Shown piece by piece: positions 61,010-64,000 of a stretch of 64,000 nt of DNA. The position numbers were made by a program, and so were the translations under genes. The notes under the pieces were generated by a model that was not told the DNA's origin, ran no database searches, and saw nothing but the letters and a program-made list of their open reading frames with translations. Source of the DNA: Pilosibacter fragilis (lineage in GTDB: Bacteria; Bacillota; Clostridia; Lachnospirales; Lachnospiraceae); contig NZ_JAVYJB010000005.1 in NCBI RefSeq assembly GCF_032490495.1, positions 62,001 through 126,000 of the forward strand, in the 5' to 3' direction. Position 1 is the first letter of the stretch. Each line of letters begins with the position of its first letter.

Positions 61010-61389
61010 GTACGTGTCCTTTCTAAAGATAAAATTACAAGTGAAAAACCATTGAGAATGGGCTTCGTGACAGGCTTTTGCAGTGCAGCATCCGTAAATT
61101 CTGTGCCACGGTTCGGAAAATTGGGGTATCCGACGGGCATGGCAGAATGCGCACATGGATTAGTATACCGTAAAATCGCAGGAATAGAAAGTATTTCTGT
61201 GAGAAAGAGAATTTATTGATTTCGGATATATGCTGACAGGGTTGCTTGCAGCCTCAATAAATAATAGAGATGATTATGTAATAACTCAAAACGCAATTTG
61301 AAATAAAAAAGAGATCCAGGCATAGAATGCGTTGGATCTCTTTTGCTCCACCGAAAAATGTCAGTGCGAAAAGTTTCTGAGTATCGAAA
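61010..61389. other. Intergenic region upstream of the DUF1576 gene
   Basis: About 380 nt between two minus-strand genes. Apart from a good bidirectional terminator at 61305-61344 I see nothing: no promoter clear enough to report and no gene. Confidence 0.55.
61305..61344. terminator. Terminator of the ABC binding-protein gene
   Basis: AAAAAAGAGATCCA (61305-61318) pairs with TGGATCTCTTTT (61333-61344) around CAtagaatgCG. The T-run on the minus strand ends the ABC operon. Confidence 0.85.
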
Positions 61390-62412
61390 TTACTGAATGA
61401 ACAGTGTATTTACATCAAGCTCATTCTCAATCATGCCGGACTCATACATGAAATCGGCTGTATTCTGGAAACCTTCTTTGTCGGCGTCAGTGATCTCTGT
61501 GGAGAAGTCATAGAAACCGTACATTTCCTTTACCGCGTCAACATCAAGGTCAAGTGCTGCGGCAACAGTCTCCATGGTTGCCTCCTGGTTATCAGCCATG
61601 TAGGATGCGATCTCTTCCTGTGCAGCGTTTAATTTTTTAATGACATCCGGATGCTCATCGTAGAACTTCAGGGTCGTTGCAACTGCGATCAGTGCGCTGA
61701 TCAGGCCCTCGCCGTCTGCAACAAGGTGGTAGCCCTGCTGTTCTGCGTTGTAAGCAGTTGCGCCTGCGAGCAGGGCAACGTCAACGCTGCCGCCATCAAG
61801 ACCTGCCTTTGCGTCCGGGATGGTCATGTTTACATAGTTTACATCGTCAAGAGTCATGCCTGCCTGAGCAAGGTAGGAGACAAGGAGTTCATGAAGGTTG
61901 GTACCGGTTGGTCCTGCAATCGTCTTGCCTTTTAAACTCTCCGGAGTTGTCAGAGTCTCATCCTTGGAGTACATGCAGAATGCCTTCGGGGAACGGCTGT
62001 ACATGTTTAATACCTTGATGTCAGCACCGTTTGCAGCGGACAGGATCACGGATGTTGCACCTACTGCGTAGAGAACCTGAACGTCGCCGGAAGCCAGAGC
62101 CTGTGTCTGGTCAGCGCCGGAAGTAAGCTCTGCGTACTCAACCGGAACGCCGAGCTCTTTTTCGAAGATTCCCTGGTCCTTTTCGATGATGGTCGGTACA
62201 TTTAACGGAGATGTTACATAGGTAACTGTGAGTTTATCGATGGATGTCTCAGCGTCAGCTGTAGCCTCGGCAGAAGTTTCAGCCTCAGCGGAAGTCTCAG
62301 CGGTTGTCTCGGCAGCAGAAGCAGCCGCAGTCTCTTTGCCTGCAGATCCGGAGCAGCCTGCAAGGGAAAATGTCATGCATGCCGCGAGTCCTAATGCGAT
62401 CAGTTTTTTCAT
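61390..62412 (-). CDS. ABC transporter substrate-binding lipoprotein (nitrate/sulfonate/taurine type)
   Basis: This 340-residue lipoprotein has the lipobox LAGC (Cys 20), then an Ala/Glu/Thr low-complexity spacer (about 28-57) and an NMT1/SsuA-like fold. The latter shows VTYVTSPLNVPTIIEKDQGI, SGDVQVLYAVGATSV and IAGPTGTNLHELLVSYL. GAGGAGG lies 9 nt before the ATG. The ATPase and permease genes lie upstream on the same strand. The substrate could be a sulfonate, a thiamine precursor or a similar small anion; the sequence does not decide. Confidence 0.88.
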   Translation of the reverse strand: MKKLIALGLAACMTFSLAGCSGSAGKETAAASAAETTAETSAEAETSAEATADAETSIDKLTVTYVTSPLNVPTIIEKDQGIFEKELGVPVEYAELTSGADQTQALASGDVQVLYAVGATSVILSAANGADIKVLNMYSRSPKAFCMYSKDETLTTPESLKGKTIAGPTGTNLHELLVSYLAQAGMTLDDVNYVNMTIPDAKAGLDGGSVDVALLAGATAYNAEQQGYHLVADGEGLISALIAVATTLKFYDEHPDVIKKLNAAQEEIASYMADNQEATMETVAAALDLDVDAVKEMYGFYDFSTEITDADKEGFQNTADFMYESGMIENELDVNTLFIQ

Positions 62413-62652
62413 TTTGTTTTGTCCTCCTCATGTAAGTTGAAAAAATAAGTGTATGATACGCCTAAGTTAATAGGCAGATATCCGAACTTAATAAAATGAT
62501 GGGAATCCCTTAAATAAGGAAACCAGCTAATAAAATTTTTTTTGGGACAGCTCATAACATTATGTTTATGCTTTGAATGTAATATCTGCTGGAAATAGCG
62601 TAAGAATAATATCATAAAAATCAGAATATCTTGAATTACACATAAAATATAT

Positions 62653-63369
62653 TTAATTTATAAAATTCAGATTCTCAATGATATCCCTCTTGAGTGCAAT
62701 AAACTCCTCATTCAGCAGATTTCTTTCCCCGGATGGCGTCTTCACCGGATAAACATGCTTCACAAGCCCCTTTTCAAGCATCACGATCTGGTCACCGAGG
62801 ATCAGTGCTTCATCGATGCTGTGGGTCACGAACATGATGCTGGAACGTTCCTTCTGCTGAACGCGGAGAAGTTCCCTCTGCATCTGTTCCCTCGTGAAAT
62901 AGTCGAGAGCTGCGAATGGCTCATCCATCAGGATAAAGGTTGGCTCGTAGGCCAGTGCCCTGGCGATGGCCGCGCGCTGTTGCATGCCGCCGGAAAGCTG
63001 TGATGGGTATGCCTTTTCAAAGCCGGACAGGTTCACCGTGGAGACGATGTCCTGAATCTTCTCCTGATCGACCTGATTTTTCTTCAAACCGAAAATAATA
63101 TTGTTCCAGACATTGAGCCATGGCATGAGCCGCGGTTCCTGGAACACAAAGGCGGTCTTGTGGGCGCCGCCCCAGAGAACCTCACCGCTGTCGGCGGATT
63201 CCAGACCGCCGGTGAGCCGCAGCAGAGTCGTTTTTCCGCAGCCGCTCTGACCTAAGATCACGGTGATCTTTCCTTCCGGGATCTCGAGATCGACGCCGTT
63301 TAAGACAGGAAACATCCGGCCGTCAACCTGATATGTTTTATGAATGTCTTTTAATCTAATTCCAGCCAT
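62653..63369 (-). CDS. ABC transporter ATPase (SsuB/TauB type)
   Basis: This 238-residue ABC ATPase has Walker A ILGQSGCGKTTLLRL, Q-loop FVFQEPRLMPWLNVWNN, signature LSGGMQQRAAIARAL, Walker B FILMDEPFAALD and H-loop MFVTHSIDEA. The ATG at 63369 is 9 nt behind AAAGGAG; a GTG two codons earlier is too close. It overlaps the permease gene by 14 nt. A 240-nt gap of AT-rich sequence separates it from the binding-protein gene, with no clear element in it. Confidence 0.93.
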   Translation of the reverse strand: MAGIRLKDIHKTYQVDGRMFPVLNGVDLEIPEGKITVILGQSGCGKTTLLRLTGGLESADSGEVLWGGAHKTAFVFQEPRLMPWLNVWNNIIFGLKKNQVDQEKIQDIVSTVNLSGFEKAYPSQLSGGMQQRAAIARALAYEPTFILMDEPFAALDYFTREQMQRELLRVQQKERSSIMFVTHSIDEALILGDQIVMLEKGLVKHVYPVKTPSGERNLLNEEFIALKRDIIENLNFIN

Positions 63370-64000
63370 TTTCACCGGCTCCTTTCAGAAAGATGCTGAT
63401 GAGAAGACCGAAGATCCGGTCTGTCAGATAACCTGCGATGCCGATGGCGAAGATGCCGACGATGACCTTGTCGGTCCGGGACATCTGCTGGGCAAACAGG
63501 ATCATGTGCCCCAGACCGGTGGACGCTGCGACCATCTCCGCACCGATGATAGCGCGCCAGCTGTAGCCCAGACCGATGCGCATTCCTACGAGAATGTCCG
63601 CCATGGCGTAGGGCAGCATGATGCGGAAAAATTTCTGGCGTTCCGTGTAGCCGAACATGGTTCCTACTTCCAGAAGCTTCCGGTCACAGCCCGTAAATCC
63701 CTTGACGATGTTTAAATACATCGGGAAAAAGGAGGCCAGAACGATGATGACCGTCTTTGTAGTTTCGCCGATTCCGCACCATAAAATAAGCAGCGGAATC
63801 ATGCTGAGCGGCGGTACGTTCCTGAAGAACTGCACCAGGTACTCATAGTAACCTGCGGAGGCCGGAATCATCGCCCACAGCATGCCGAAGGCAAATGCCA
63901 GGATAAAGGCGATTACAAAGCCTTTTCCGACGCGCAGGAAGCTGATCCTTAAGTCACGGAAGAGTTCACCGCTTTGCAGCATTTTGCAGAAGCTCTGGAA
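63356..64000 (-). CDS. ABC transporter permease (SsuC/TauC type), 5' end beyond window
   Basis: The frame is open to the window edge, and the residues before the first Met (FQSFCK) match the family, so the start lies outside. The visible 214 residues include a BPD_transp_1 permease with GELFRDLRISFLRVGKGF, FFRNVPPLSMIPLLILW and the EAA loop GYTERQKFFRIMLPYAMADI. About five helices are visible. It forms the channel for the binding protein and ATPase downstream. Usual length is 250-270 residues. Confidence 0.92.
   Translation of the reverse strand, partial: FQSFCKMLQSGELFRDLRISFLRVGKGFVIAFILAFAFGMLWAMIPASAGYYEYLVQFFRNVPPLSMIPLLILWCGIGETTKTVIIVLASFFPMYLNIVKGFTGCDRKLLEVGTMFGYTERQKFFRIMLPYAMADILVGMRIGLGYSWRAIIGAEMVAASTGLGHMILFAQQMSRTDKVIVGIFAIGIAGYLTDRIFGLLISIFLKGAGENGWN

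Overview
The window reads as chromosomal DNA of a spore-forming, anaerobic Gram-positive bacterium of the Lachnospiraceae (Clostridium cluster XIVa). Support: strong GGAGG ribosome sites, TTGACA/TATAAT promoters, a YyaC-type spore protease, lipobox-bearing binding proteins, a T-box riboswitch, a Gram-positive Tad/Flp pilus cluster without a secretin gene, and many lineage-typical small domain families (DUF1667, DUF2508, DUF5702, DUF5711, TSCPD). Genus is not decidable from sequence alone. No tRNA, rRNA, CRISPR array or intact transposase was seen.

Layout. 1-3.8 kb: end of a glycerol channel gene followed by a three-gene anaerobic glycerol-3-phosphate oxidation set. 4.0-7.6 kb (minus): DUF2508 protein, GH13 amylase and glycogen branching enzyme. 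7.7-8.1 kb: ArsR-type repressor with its own promoter and palindromic operator. 8.2-18.8 kb: Tad/Flp pilus operon (two A24 prepilin peptidase genes, the first interrupted by an in-frame TGA; TadZ, CpaF, TadB, TadC, Flp pilin, DUF5702, two TadE-like proteins, FHA protein), mostly joined by ATGA overlaps. 18.9-21.6 kb: TIGR00300 protein, rhomboid protease, HIT protein and sigma factor. 21.6-24.7 kb: MurG, an AT-rich patch with a probable anti-sigma-like protein and an exported protein, then a TSCPD protein. 25-43 kb: housekeeping and cell-envelope genes (mtnN, pgi, VanY-like peptidase, yyaC, LysM protein, DUF5711, transketolase, ROK glucokinase, CBS-pyrophosphatase, flavin reductase, shikimate kinase). 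43-51.5 kb (minus): CMK-like kinase, M20 amidohydrolase and a complete oligopeptide ABC transporter. 51.9-57.8 kb: a Trp-type T-box leader, the remnant of a sugar ABC operon with an FGGY kinase, then trpBA. 58-64 kb: DUF554, VanZ, DUF1576 and a nitrate/sulfonate/taurine-type ABC transporter running off the window.

The most interesting signals are non-coding. (1) A T-box whose specifier reads UGG sits 3.4 kb upstream of trpBA, separated from them by a truncated sugar-transport operon, and carries an inserted repeat. (2) At least four families of short structured intergenic repeats recur: one always sits right behind intrinsic terminators, and one is MITE-like with GTAACTGTTCA termini. (3) A perfect 15-bp inverted repeat buries the ribosome site of the DUF5711 gene. 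(4) A prepilin peptidase gene is broken by one TGA exactly after its first catalytic Asp. (5) A LysM membrane protein appears to carry a catalytically dead MPN/JAMM-like domain.
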